Positions 37,693 to 47,038 of a DNA stretch of 64,000 nt are shown in pieces. The number at the start of each line of letters is the position of its first letter. Position 1 is the first letter of the stretch. Where the stretch lies: NCBI GenBank assembly GCA_018881555.1, contig JACAXG010000028.1, positions 1,973,143 to 2,037,142 of the forward strand, in the 5' to 3' direction. The stretch comes from Amblyornis subalaris. Its lineage: Eukaryota; Chordata; Aves; Passeriformes; Ptilonorhynchidae. The position numbers and the translations under genes were made by a program. Below the pieces are notes generated by a model. That model had not been told where the DNA came from. It worked only from the letters and a program-made list of their open reading frames with translations, and ran no database searches.

Positions 37693-39307
37693 CAAGCCCC
37701 CGGTGTTCGCCGGGAGGTGATTCCATAAATCCCACAAATATCAGGAAAGCTTCAACCGGGATTGGCCGTGGAGCTGCTGGGAACAGCATTTGGGATCAGA
37801 GCTGGGATTTTGGTGCCGCTTTTAAACTCGGGATTGGGTCTGGGTCCAAGAGCNGGAGCCGATCCCTCGGTGCCACCGGGAGCAGCTCCTTGCTCCTTCC
37901 CAAAGGGAATCTGGGGGATGCGAGCTCGGCCGCGATATTCCCGAGGCGTCTTTCCCCTGGAATTCGCTCCAGAGAGGGAAACGTTCCGCAANCCCCATTG
38001 GAATTATCCCTGCCCCCGGCCGCTCGCCCAGATCCCTTCCCNTCGCTCGCGTTCCGAAGGAGTTGGGAAGTTGGCTGCCGGGAAAGCGGGAGGCGATTCC
38101 AGAGGCGCGGTTGCCGTGGGAACGGCGAAGTTCCCGGTTTTGCAGAGTCACGGTTTGAGCGGATTTGCCGGGAGCATCCCGGGAGGATCCCGGTGCCGGG
38201 AGCGTGGTGGGGCCTCCCTGCTGGAAAACAGCTGGAAAACAGCTGGGAAAGGGGTGTGGGACCCTCCCCCGGGGAATTCCTGTCTCCCGTGCTAGGGTGG
38301 AGCTGCTCCAGGAATTTTTCACTTTTTCCTCACTTTTCCTCCTCCGGGTGTTTTCCCATCCTTCCAAAACCGGACTTTTCCTCCTTGATGGATGTTCCAA
38401 ACCGATCCCGGTTTAAGGAAGGATCCTGGGAAAGGCACTCCAAAATCCCGCCCTGCCCAGGGCTTTGTTTGGGAACATGTCCATGGGGCTGGAGCCTGGA
38501 AAAGCAGGAATTCGGGGCTTCAATCCCAGTTTTCGGGGTTCCTCCGGAGGCAGGGGTGAGGAAGGGGCAGTGAACTGGAATTCCCTTTGATATCCGAGTG
38601 CCGGCGGAATGGAGGGAGGGAGGCTCGGTCCCGTTAGGGAAGAGCCCCGGGAGTAATCCCGCTTTCCAATTAGGGATTTCACGGCATTAATCCCATGGGA
38701 AGCTAAATAGGGCAGGAGCTTAAGGCCTTGGAGGAGCAGGAGGGGAATTTGGGCTGGAGGAGCTGAGGGAGAAAGGGAAAATCCCTGGGAATCTGAGCCC
38801 TGAGCAGGAACTTCCTCCCTCTTCCCATCCATTCTCCAGCCAAATCCCTGCGGTGGAATTCCTGGAAGGAATTCCTTCCACCTTTGCGACCTTTCCCTGG
38901 AAGGCAGCGCAAGTTTTCCCTTTGTCCCTTTTCCATCCCCGATCCCAGCAGCCTCCGGATATTCGGGACCACAAAGCTGCCACATTTTCCCTTGGAAAAT
39001 CCAAACGGATTTTCCGCCACCCCAAAAAGACCCCAAATCCAGCTTTGGACTTGGAGGGATTGGGAGCTTTTAAGGAATTTAGGCGATTTCAGCTCCGGGG
39101 ACAATTCCAAAGCACAATTCGATCCTTTAGAAGGCGGAAAGGTTGGAATTTTCTTGGGAATGTGATGAGCAAAGCACCTGAACAAAGCTCCGGGGTAGCT
39201 CCGCGGGGCCTTTGAACGGATCCAAATCTGGAATTTTTGGGAGTTGAAAGGGAAAGAAAAAAACCTGCAAATGGCATAAGGGAAATTTATGGAACTGCAG
39301 CAGCCTG

Positions 39308-39383
39308 GGAATGGCACGGGAGCCTTGAGAATGGCACGGGAGCCTTGGGAATGGCACGGGAGCCTTGGGAATGGCACGGGAGC
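39308..39383. repeat. 20-bp minisatellite, four copies
   Basis: Unit GAATGGCACGGGAGCCTTGG, nearly identical copies. Confidence 0.96.
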
Positions 39384-39911
39384 GCCGTTTATAGGGAATT
39401 TCACGTGGATCCTGTCATTCGGCGCAAATATCGGGAGTGGGATATGGCCACGGTTGGGATTTCGAGGTCTGATTTGGCGGATTTGCTCTGTGGGTCGGGA
39501 TTATCCCTGAGCTTCAGGTCGGGGAAGAGGGAAGGGGATCCAACTGCTCCTGAAGAAGTGAAACATCAGGAAGGAATCACTGAAGGGAGGGAGGAATTCA
39601 ACCGATGATGGAATTTCCTGATGGAAATTCCATCAGGAGCTTCCCCTGGTTCACCCCTGGGGGTGACCTGGGGTTTATTCCATTATTTCTCTGATTCCAT
39701 GAGTTTCTGTTTTGGACGAGCGGGAATTCTAGGGAATAAACATGGAATTTTGGGAGTTTTTTGCCCAGGTTGCCAATGCTTGGAAATGGGAATATCCTCG
39801 TGCTCCCTCTGGCTCGCACAGGGGTGGCTCCGGAAGGGAAAAGGTTTCTTCCCATCCAGGTGTTTTCCGTGATTTCCCTGGGAACGGTTCTCCTGTTCCC
39901 GCTCAATTTGT

Positions 39912-40360
39912 GGAATGAGAGAACCTCATTCCCATGGATCCAGAGGGAAACAGGGAGAGAAATCAAGGGTTGGAATGGGAGAACGTCGTTCCCGTGGATC
40001 CAGAGGGAAGCAGGGATGGGTTGGAGTGAGAGAACCTCATTCCCATGGATCCAAACAGGGAGAGCAATCAAGGGTTGGAATGAACCTCATTTCCATGGAT
40101 CCAGAGGGAACTCAAGAGTTGGAGTGAGAGAACCTCACTCCTGTGGCTCCAGAGGGAAACAGGGAGAGCACTCAAGGGTTGGAGTGGGAGAACCTCATTC
40201 CCATGGATCCAGAGGGAAACGGGGAGAGCACTCAAGGGTTGGAATGAGAGAACCTCATTCCCAAGACTCCAGAGGGAAACAGGGAGAGCACTCAAGGGTT
40301 GGAGTGGGAGAACCTCATTCCCAAGACTCCAGAGGGAAACAGGGAGAGCAACCAAGGCCT
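39912..40360. repeat. Minisatellite of about 60 bp, eight copies
   Basis: Each unit has GAGAACCTCATTCCCATGGA, TCCAGAGGGAAACAGGGAGA and CAAGGGTTGGAATG, with unit lengths from about 46 to 62 bp. The array ends some 180 bases before the U12-type acceptor of the S1 exon. Confidence 0.96.
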
Positions 40361-40518
40361 GGAGCCAGGAATTGGGCACCATTCCGGAGCTGGAGCTGCC
40401 CTTGCCTCCCTCTCTCGGCGTGGGGTGACAAACCCTGGGATTCGGAGCTGGGAACAGCCCGGGAGGAGGGATTTGGCCGGGAAAAGGTTGGGATGCNTCC
40501 CCTTCCCGATCCGAGCTG

Positions 40519-40537
40519 TCCTTAACCGCGGATCCAC
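40519..40537 (+). other. CACNA1H: U12-type branch point and AC acceptor
   Basis: TCCTTAAC at 40519-40526 is identical to the core of the minor-spliceosome branch-site consensus. The dinucleotide AC at 40536-40537 lies 12 bases after the likely branch adenosine (40525), within the usual 10-16 base spacing. The nearest AG upstream is at 40514-40515; using it would add codons for AVLNRGST that the family does not have. AT-AC introns are known in voltage-gated sodium and calcium channel alpha genes, which supports the reading. The matching 5' splice site (ATATCCTT) was not found in the window. Confidence 0.82.
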
Positions 40538-40649
40538 GTGGTTCGAGCACGTGAGCATGCTGGTGATCCTGCTCAACTGCGTCACCCTGGGAATGTTCCA
40601 GCCCTGCGAGGACGTGGAATGCCAGTCGGAGCGCTGCACCATCCTGGAG
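40538..40649 (+). CDS. CACNA1H: CACNA1H exon: domain I segment S1 and S1-S2 loop
   Basis: This exon encodes the first transmembrane helix of the voltage sensor of domain I of the Cav3.2 T-type calcium channel, a plasma-membrane channel opened by small depolarisations. The first base completes a codon begun in the previous exon; then 37 codons read [20 protein letters not shown], followed by the extracellular S1-S2 loop with three cysteines (PCED, VEC, ERC) and ILE at the end. The wording matches vertebrate CACNA1H more closely than CACNA1G. The donor is a clean GTGAGC at 40650. There is no AG in front of the exon: the start was set by a U12-type branch point and an AC acceptor ending at 40537, which also gives the right phase (two bases upstream plus this G would make the family's conserved Pro before Trp). 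The gene identity is very sure; the exact 5' boundary is inferred. Confidence 0.95.
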
Positions 40650-40870
40650 GTGAGCNTCCCGCGGGAACGCGCCGGGAGCCGGGACCCCCCCGTCCCGGTG
40701 GTTTTTCCCTATGAAAAGCTTTTTTGGATCTGCCAGGAGCTTGGGAAAGAGCCAAAGGCTGATCCGGAGCAGGCCCAGCCGGTCCTTTCCGAGGTCCGCA
40801 CGGATCAGAGGTGGCGGCCACNTCCCACCGGAGCCCTTGGACACCACTGGATTGTGAAAATCACGGATTC

Positions 40871-40994
40871 CCCATTCCTGGAATGTCCAAGGCNGGGTGG
40901 GATGGGGCTTGGAGCAACCTGGGATAGTGGAAGGGGTTGGANCTGGATGGGCTTTAAGGTCCCTTCCCACCCAACCCATCCCAGAATTCCATGG
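40871..40994 (+). mobile_element. CR1 LINE 3' end
   Basis: CCATTCCTGGAATGTCCAAG, GGGGCTTGGAGCAACCTGGG, GGCTTTAAGGTCCCTTCCCA and the tail CCCAGAATTCCATGG. It lies inside the first complete intron. Confidence 0.93.
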
Positions 40995-41494
40995 CCAATG
41001 CCATGGGGGGAATCTCTCCCTCACAGTCCATCGGCTCCATCCCAGCCAGCTCCTGCTGGGATTGCTCCCTCCAATGCCAGGGACTGCCTTCGCCATTCCA
41101 TTCCCTTTTCCAGGAGCCAAAAAGCACAGGATGAGCCCGCGCCTGCTCTCCTCCGCGTGCCAGGACCTTTGGGAATTCTGCCCCGGATGGAGCTCCCATC
41201 CCCCGGGGCCGTCACTGATCCCTGTCCCCGATCCCTCCGGCTCCTCCTGGCATTCCCTCGCTCCATCTGCCCGCCCGAGCGCCTTTGGAAGCGCATCCCG
41301 GGGGCATCTGGCGCGTGGGNCGCTCCTTGGCTTCCCGCTCAACGCGTTCCTGAGGCTGGGAACAGCTTCCCTCGTTCCCGACGCGTGAGCTCAGCCCCGG
41401 ATCACCGAGGGGATGGCGGCACGAGCTCGGCTCCCTTGGATCCCGNGTGGATCCGCTGCTTTCCTTCCCTCGGAGCGGTTCAGCGGGATCCTCC

Positions 41495-41614
41495 ATGGAA
41501 TCCCAGATTGGTTGGGGTTGGAATGGGCCTTAAAGCTCATCCGGTTCCGACCCCAGCACCTTCCGCTATCCCNGGTTGCTCCAAGCCCTGTCCGACCCGG
41601 CCTTGGAAATTTCC
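41495..41614 (-). mobile_element. CR1 LINE 3' end fragment
   Basis: GGTTGGGGTTGGAATGGGCC, TTAAAGCTCATCCGG and GCTATCCCNGGTTGCTCC. Confidence 0.9.
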
Positions 41615-42103
41615 TGATGGGTTTTAGGTGGGAAAGGGCTGGAAAATCCCCATTATCCCTGTGCCAGCCTGCAGGAGGGATCGGGAGCCAGGACACGAGG
41701 TGAAAAAGCCGGAACTTCCTTACGGAGGCGTTTGGGTAGTGGTGATTAAGTGACCTGGAATTACGGAGCCAAATTCCTGTGTAGCTCAGTGAGGGAATAT
41801 TGATCAGGACAAATCCCTCTCCAGCTCCCTCGGAGCCCCTTTAGGCACTGGGATGAGCTCTGAGGTCTCCCTGGAGCCTTCCCTTCTCCAGGTGAACATT
41901 CCCAACTCNCCAGGCTCCAGCCCTGCGCTATCCTCATCTCCCCGTGAGACGAGACTTCCCAATCCCTGGGCCNTGCCGGGAGCCATTCCAGGGGCTGACA
42001 CCTTCCTTTGGGAGCTGGGAGGTGGCACTTCGGTGGCAGGGCTTCCCTCGGGAACATTCCCGAGCGGAACGGACGGGAACGATCCTTTCCCTGCTCTCTC
42101 CAG

Positions 42104-42237
42104 GCGTTCGACGACTTCATCTTCGCCTTCTTTGCCGTGGAAATGGTGATCAAGATGGTGGCGCTGGGAATCTTCGGGCAGAAGTGTTACCTGGGAGACA
42201 CCTGGAACCGCCTGGATTTCTTCATCGTCATGGCCGG
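42104..42237 (+). CDS. CACNA1H: CACNA1H exon: domain I S2 and most of S3
   Basis: This exon continues the domain I voltage sensor. It opens with [20 protein letters not shown] (S2), then the short S2-S3 turn with [12 protein letters not shown], and S3 beginning LDFFIVMA. The first Asp (codon 42110-42112) aligns with human CACNA1H Asp140, one of the residues reported to form the extracellular nickel/zinc site with His191. The acceptor is CTCTCCAG and the donor is GTCAGT. It enters in phase 0 and ends two bases into a Gly codon completed by the next exon. It has 44 complete codons and no stop or N. The valine and alanine before the junction differ slightly from mammals, as expected for a bird orthologue. 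Confidence 0.96.
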
Positions 42238-42849
42238 GTCAGTGGAATCCCGGGAATCCGCGGCGGGAGCGGGAAAATCCCGCAGGCTGGATTTGGAATC
42301 GCCCAAATCCGGTTTTTCCTTCCCCGTGACGAGAGCACGGCGGGGTTGGGGGGGGGGTTGGGAATGTCGGGCGGAGCCGTGGGGTTTTTTGCGGGAATTC
42401 TTTCGTCTCTGCGGAATCGGCGCGTCCTGCTGCGATCCAGGATATCCCGGTGCTCGTGGACAGCAGCAGCTCCGCCGGAGCGAGGCGGGAACGGGGAAAA
42501 CGAGGAGAANCTACCCCAAAATTCCGCTGCTGGAAGTCGAAATCCCAGCGGGAGGAGCCGGCCGGGAGTTAACCCAAATTCCAAGCCTCCTCGCTTCCCG
42601 GTTTAATTCCACCTCNCACAGCTGCTCGTTTGTGCGGGAAGTGTTACCAAACAGCTCCGAGGAAGATCCCGTTGCTTCCACACCGCTTCCCTCCCCCNGC
42701 GGGAATAACGGAGCGCAGGAAAACCTTGGCAAAGCTCAACCTTTGGGGGTTTTTTCCCGATAAAGGAACAGCTTTGGAAAAACCTCCTACCTGCTCGGCA
42801 AACCCCGGGAACGGCTGGAAAACTTGAATTCCGGCCTCTGTTCCGAATT

Positions 42850-43050
42850 CCTGCCTTCCTAACGACCGGCCTGGGGCTCATTAGAACATTCCCGGGATAT
42901 GTTCGGGGCGTTTTTCCCCCTTTTCCATCAGCTCTGTTCCGTCTTTTCCCTGCTAATGGGCTTTGTTGCGCTCCATGTTATTTGTCTGGAATGCAATTAG
43001 GAATGGCTTCNGTGGTGTGAATAAAACATGAGCTCTCCCGAGCCGGAGCT
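42850..43050. promoter_or_regulatory. AT-richer unique island, possible conserved element
   Basis: GGGCTTTGTTGCGCTCCATG, TTATTTGTCTGGAATGCAAT and AATAAAACATGAGCTC stand out from the surrounding repeat-rich intron. No function is assigned. Confidence 0.25.
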
Positions 43051-44336
43051 TCCCTGGAATTCTAGCCCGGGAAGGAACATCAGGGATGGGAAAAAACAGT
43101 TCCTTATTTTTTTTCCCTTTGCCAAAGCTGGCAAAGTGGGAAGCGGGAAGAGCAGGGAGAAGTCGGGATCAGGATTCTGCCGTCCCTAACCGAGGTGCCA
43201 GAGGGGTTTTTTCCACGCCGGAAACGCGGGATGAGTGGGAAATCCCCACATTATCCAACAGATCCCCCAAAAACCGGGATTGGGGCACCACAGGGAGGCA
43301 GAAAGGGCTGAGCCCTCTGCTCATCCTCGGCTTTGGCCNCGGAGTTTTGCTCCTGGAATGATGGGAAAAGCGGCTGGCGAGTCCATTTGGGAGTTTTCCA
43401 GGGTTTTTCCCCACCTTCCAGGGCTGGGATACGTTGGAGAAGGATGGGAAGAGCAGGAGATGCTGATGCCTCCGGCAGCGGATCAGGCCTGAGGTCCCTT
43501 CCAGCTCCCAAACCCTTCCNTGTTTTCCTCGCCTCGGAAATGCAGCCTGGAGAATTCCAAGCCGGGGAGGTTCCTGGCGCATCCTGTCCCTGGAGACGCC
43601 GCAGGATCCTGGGATGTGTTTTGGACATCCCAAAGCATTGTGCTTCCTGCTTTTCAGTGCAGGGAATCACCTTCCGAGCACNAATCCATCCAAAATTCCC
43701 GGCTCCAGGGTGTTTCTGTGGGGCATTTCCAAGGGATTCTTGGATTACAGGTGGAACAGGATCCCACAGTTGGCCTTGACAAGGAAAACTTTGGCTTTTC
43801 CATGGAAGTTTCGGATGCTGTCAGTGGTGGGCAGTGTGGGTCCCCTGAGCCTCACTTTCAAATCCTAAATGGAATCTCATGAAATTCCCAAGGATCAGGG
43901 TCAGAAGCTTTTTTTCCTTGCCCAAATCCTGGATTATCCACCTTTTATCAGCTCCATCCCAAGGGACGAGTGAAAGGAGTTCTCCCTTTCCCGTGCTCAT
44001 TATGGATGTGCCCCTGGAGCACCAACCCAGCTCCCCCCGGAGCGTTCCCTGCTCCTTTCCCACTCCACGAGGAATTCCCAGCCGGGATCGGCGACGCTCC
44101 GATTCCCTCGCTCAGCCTCGGGATAAACCCGGAGCGTGCCAGGGAACGACCCTTGGGCTGCTCCCGCGGGATCCGTTCGGAGCCAACACCCGGGGCTGGC
44201 TCCAGGCCCCTCCGGGCGGGTGGGAATGGGAATGTGTGGAATGAGGGAGAAAGTGTTCCTGATTCTCGATAATCCAACGGAAATGGAATTATTTGTACGT
44301 TTTTGGTTGGTTTGGGGATTCAGGTTTGCTCGTGTG

Positions 44337-44685
44337 GGATCATGGAATCAGGGAATGGTTTGGGTGGGAATGGACCTTAAAGATGATCCAATCTCCCTNN
44401 CTGCCATGGGCAGGGACACCTCCCACTATCCCAGGCTGCTCCAAGCCCNNTCCAACCNGGCCTTGGACACTCCCAGGGATGGGGCAGCCACANCTTCCCT
44501 GGGAATCCGTGCCAGGGCCTCCCCACCCTCCCAGGGAAGGATTTCTTCCCAATATCCCNTCTAAATNTCCCCTCTTTCCGTTTGAANCCATTCCGCTCAT
44601 CCTGCCACTACAATTCCTGCTGGAGATTCCCTCTGCAGCTTCCTTGGAGGCTCCTTCGTGCACTGGGGCTTTCCGGTGTGTTCCC
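44337..44685 (-). mobile_element. CR1 LINE, longest copy in the window
   Basis: GGGATCATGGAATCAGGGAA, GGAATGGACCTTAAAGATGA, CTCCCACTATCCCAGGCTGC, GAAGGATTTCTTCCCAATAT and CCCCTCTTTCCGTTTGAA, then the more 5' part CCTGCCACTACAATTCCTGC and CCTTGGAGGCTCCTTCGTGC. N's concentrate in this copy, as expected where similar reads are hard to place. Confidence 0.95.
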
Positions 44686-44695
44686 TGTGCCCGCA

Positions 44696-44814
44696 GCAAG
44701 GGTTGGGAGAGACCTTAAAGCTCATCCCATTCCACCCCTTCCGTGGGCAGGGACACCTCCCNCTATCCCAGGGCNCTCCAAGCCCTGTCCAACCTGGCTT
44801 TGAGCACTTCCAGG
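44696..44814 (-). mobile_element. Second CR1 LINE 3' end, adjacent and same strand
   Basis: GGTTGGGAGAGACCTTAAAG, CCGTGGGCAGGGACACCTCC and TGGCTTTGAGCACTTCCAGG. Confidence 0.92.
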
Positions 44815-44876
44815 CCTATGGAATTCCATCCATGCGAGGAGCATCCATTGCTCTCCTCGATTCACAGGCGGCAAAG

Positions 44877-45030
44877 CCGATCCCAACCCCACTCCAGGCT
44901 GATCCCAACCCCACTCCAGGTCAATCCCGACCCCACTCCAGGCCGATCCCAACCCCACTCCAGGTCGATCCCAACCCCACTCCAGGTCGATCCCAACCCC
45001 ACTCCAGGCCGATCCCGACCCCGCTCCAAG
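44877..45030. repeat. 22-bp minisatellite, seven copies, beside a splice acceptor
   Basis: Unit TCGATCCCAACCCCACTCCAG plus G; seven copies with few changes. It ends 60 bases before the S4 exon and is C-rich, so it may sit near the branch point of that intron. Confidence 0.95.
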
Positions 45031-45090
45031 CAGCTCCATTCCCAGAGACTCAGCTCCCCCCATGGTGACTCCTTTCCCGTTTTCCCGCAG

Positions 45091-45188
45091 CATGATGGAG
45101 TATTCCCTGGACGGACACAACGTGAGCCTCTCTGCCATCCGCACCGTGCGCGTGCTCCGGCCCCTGCGAGCCATCAACAGGGTCCCGA
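45091..45188 (+). CDS. CACNA1H: CACNA1H exon: S3-S4 loop and S4 voltage sensor of domain I
   Basis: The exon encodes [20 protein letters not shown] and then [12 protein letters not shown]. The S4 helix carries five arginines, four of them at every third residue, which is the gating-charge pattern of voltage sensors. In the S3-S4 loop the His of Asp-Gly-His-Asn (codon 45116-45118) aligns with human His191, which gives CACNA1H its high sensitivity to nickel, zinc and redox agents; CACNA1G has Gln here. The next residues Asn-Val-Ser form an N-glycosylation sequon equivalent to human Asn192. The acceptor is TTTTCCCGCAG and the donor is GTAAGT. It completes a Gly codon at its start and ends one base into a Ser codon. 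This is the exon that best separates the gene from its two paralogues. Confidence 0.97.
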
Positions 45189-46346
45189 GTAAGTTTTCCT
45201 GGGAAAACTGGGAAACCGTGGGATCAACCCTCCACCCCCCCACCCGGCTGGGAGTAAATTGATTTATCCTCATTTTTAAGGGGAAGTCGGAGTTGGTTTA
45301 TCCTCATTTTTAGGGCAAGGGGGTGGATTTTACACCCCGAGGGGGGAATTTTTGGGACTGTTTTCCAAGATTTTTGCTGCTCACGGTGTGAAATAAACAC
45401 TATTCCTCTAAAAAAGGCGGAAAATCCACTTTTAAGAAGGATTTCCATGCTCCGCTGGGTTCACTTTCCCTCCTCTTCCATGGATTTGTGCTCGGGATCG
45501 GNGGCTCAGGAGCCTCCCTGGTGTGAAACGCCGAGGGCAAAATCGGGATCGGCCACAAGCGGCCCCTAAATCCGTTCCCGAGAGGCTCCAGCTGCTTGGC
45601 TTCCCGATCCAATCGGAGCCACCAAGCTGGAATAATTCCCGGCTGGAATGAGCCGCCCTGTGCAAGGCGCTCCTTCCGTCAAAATTCCATCCNTTTTTAA
45701 CCCCAAATCCACCCCGATCCAAAGGCACCGGCGTCGTGTGGGAATCACAGGGATCCTTGCAACGGGAAAAATTCCGAATAAAGGGATGTTTCCCATTCTT
45801 TTTGGGAAACCCCCCATCCCGCCTGGATTCGCCGCCGGAAAATCCGGGGATGGCAAAACAACCTCCCCTGGCAGGGTTTGGCTTCCAGGCCCTCCCAGGA
45901 ACACGTGGGAACATCCCAGGAACTGCTGGATGTGTCCATCCGGGAGCCTTGGAAGTTTCTCTCACAACTCCAATTCCATGGGATTTTTCTGGGAAAAAAA
46001 AAAGGAATAAAATGAGTGAATCCAACAGGGAAATCCTTGGTTAAAAACGGGAGAAAAAGAACAGAGGGGCCAAGAGGGGCCTGGAATCTCCGGGATTTTG
46101 TTTTCCAAAGGAAGTTTTGTTGCCGGGGGGTTTGGAGAGCACAACACCAAAGTTTTCCCGTGGGATCTTTGGGATTCCTTTGGGATGGCTCCTGGGATGG
46201 GGCAGAGCAGGCGGACCCCGGCACCGGGCTGGGACAAAGCCCNGGCTCGCATCCCGATTTTTCCCCCGGGGATTCCCCGGCTGTTTATCCCGGCCGGGAA
46301 CGCTGCGGCCTCCCCGTTAGGACGGATTTTTCCCTCTTTTCCGCAG
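45189..46346 (+). other. CACNA1H: CACNA1H intron between S4 and S5 exons
   Basis: This is a GT-AG intron of about 1.16 kb (GTAAGT to TTCCGCAG). It has near-duplicate short segments around 45255-45310 (TTTATCCTCATTTTTA twice) and otherwise nothing I recognise. Confidence 0.88.
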
Positions 46347-46506
46347 GCATGAGGATCCTGGTGACGCTGCTGCTGGACACTCTCCCGATGTTGGGAAATG
46401 TCCTCCTCCTGTGCTTCTTCGTCTTCTTCATCTTCGGCATCGTCGGCGTCCAGCTCTGGGCAGGGCTCCTGAGGAACCGCTGCTTCCTGGACAGGAATTT
46501 CGCCAC
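46347..46506 (+). CDS. CACNA1H: CACNA1H exon: S4-S5 linker and S5 of domain I
   Basis: Fifty-two complete codons begin [20 protein letters not shown] and run through a very hydrophobic S5 helix ([19 protein letters not shown]) into [13 protein letters not shown], the start of the extracellular turret. S5 lines the outer wall of the pore. The acceptor is TTTTCCGCAG; the donor is GTGAGT right after two bases of a Thr codon. S5 is nearly identical across Cav3 channels, so this exon alone would not tell CACNA1H from CACNA1G; the RCFLD wording at the end favours CACNA1H. Cys in RNRC is the first of six turret cysteines seen in this exon and the next. Confidence 0.96.
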
Positions 46507-46595
46507 GTGAGTCTGGGAAAAGGACAGGATTCCTCCGCTTTTGCTTTCCTTTCCGTCCCCTGCTGGAGAAATCCCAGCGCTCGGCAGGGCTCTGG

Positions 46596-46801
46596 GAAAA
46601 AATCCCTTTTTGTCGGGAAAAAATCCTGTTTTGTCAAGGGGAAAATCCCGTTTTGTTGGGGAAAAAATCCTGTTTCGTCTGGAAAAATCCCGTTTTGTCG
46701 GGGAAAAATCCTGTTTTGTGGGGAAAAAATCCCGTTTTATTCTGAAAAAATCCCGTTTTGTCAGGAAAAAATCCCTGTTTGTTGGGAAAACATCCCATTT
46801 C
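46596..46801. repeat. 22-24 bp minisatellite, about nine copies
   Basis: Repeats of GGGAAAAAATCCCGTTTTGT with length and base variation, starting 90 bases after the S5 exon donor. Confidence 0.94.
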
Positions 46802-46984
46802 TCAGCAGCTCCCCGAGGGTCTGAGTGGCTCCTCCGTGTTTTCCTGCGGCACCCGAAGGATGAGGATGGGAGGGGTTTGGATAGGCTGTGCCTCGGGAAG
46901 CGGAGATTCCTGACTCTGGGAATGGGAGGATTTAGGGCAAAAGAAAGGATTTCCAGCTCNCCTCGAATTCCCGATGGAATGGGC

Positions 46985-47038
46985 AGCACCTGGAATCAGG
47001 GAATTATTAAGGCTGGAAAAGATCTCCAAGATCTGCTC
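46985..47038 (-). mobile_element. Possible CR1-type 3' fragment
   Basis: GGAATCAGGGAATTATTAAG and GCTGGAAAAGATCTCCAAGA resemble the start of a minus-strand CR1 of an older subfamily. Confidence 0.5.

Larger units (their letters stand above)
1..40537 (+). other. CACNA1H: Long non-coding stretch, read as the intron before the S1 exon
   Basis: I find no protein-family match in any frame over this 40 kb. Open frames are long only because the DNA is GC-rich and low in TAA/TAG. The expected N-terminal coding exon of the channel (cytosolic N-terminus ending in a Cys-Asn-Pro motif) was not found, nor was an ATATCCTT donor. Neighbouring genes known near CACNA1H in other vertebrates, such as the intronless SSTR5, are not seen. 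The content is CR1 fragments, minisatellites and CpG-rich patches, each listed separately. That it is all one intron is inference; the 5' part could also be upstream flank with an alternative first exon. Confidence 0.65.
40650..42103 (+). other. CACNA1H: CACNA1H intron between S1 and S2 exons
   Basis: This is a GT-AG intron of about 1.45 kb (GTGAGC to CTCTCCAG). It holds a plus-strand CR1 end and a minus-strand CR1 end about 500 bases apart. Apart from these I see no other structure. Confidence 0.9.
42238..45090 (+). other. CACNA1H: CACNA1H intron between S2-S3 and S4 exons
   Basis: This is a GT-AG intron of about 2.85 kb (GTCAGT to CCCGCAG). Its second half holds two minus-strand CR1 copies and a 22-bp minisatellite that ends about 60 bases before the acceptor. 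The stretch 42850-43050 is more AT-rich and free of repeats (for example TGCAATTAGG and AATAAAACATG) and could be conserved. Confidence 0.9.

Noticed and set aside
40516..40537. Use of the AG at 40514-40515 as the S1 exon acceptor
   Set aside because: It would insert seven or so codons not found in any Cav3 family member I know, while the U12 branch point and AC acceptor explain both boundary and phase.
40068..41342. Minus-strand open frame over the S1 exon
   Set aside because: It is the shadow of the minisatellite and the real plus-strand exon; the plus-strand reading matches CACNA1H precisely.
43421..43520. CR1 tail near GATCAGGCCTGAGGTCCCTT
   Set aside because: Only about 30 bases resemble CR1; too weak to list.
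44877..45030. CRISPR-like array
   Set aside because: Units are directly adjacent 22-bp copies with no unique spacers, in a vertebrate intron; it is a minisatellite.
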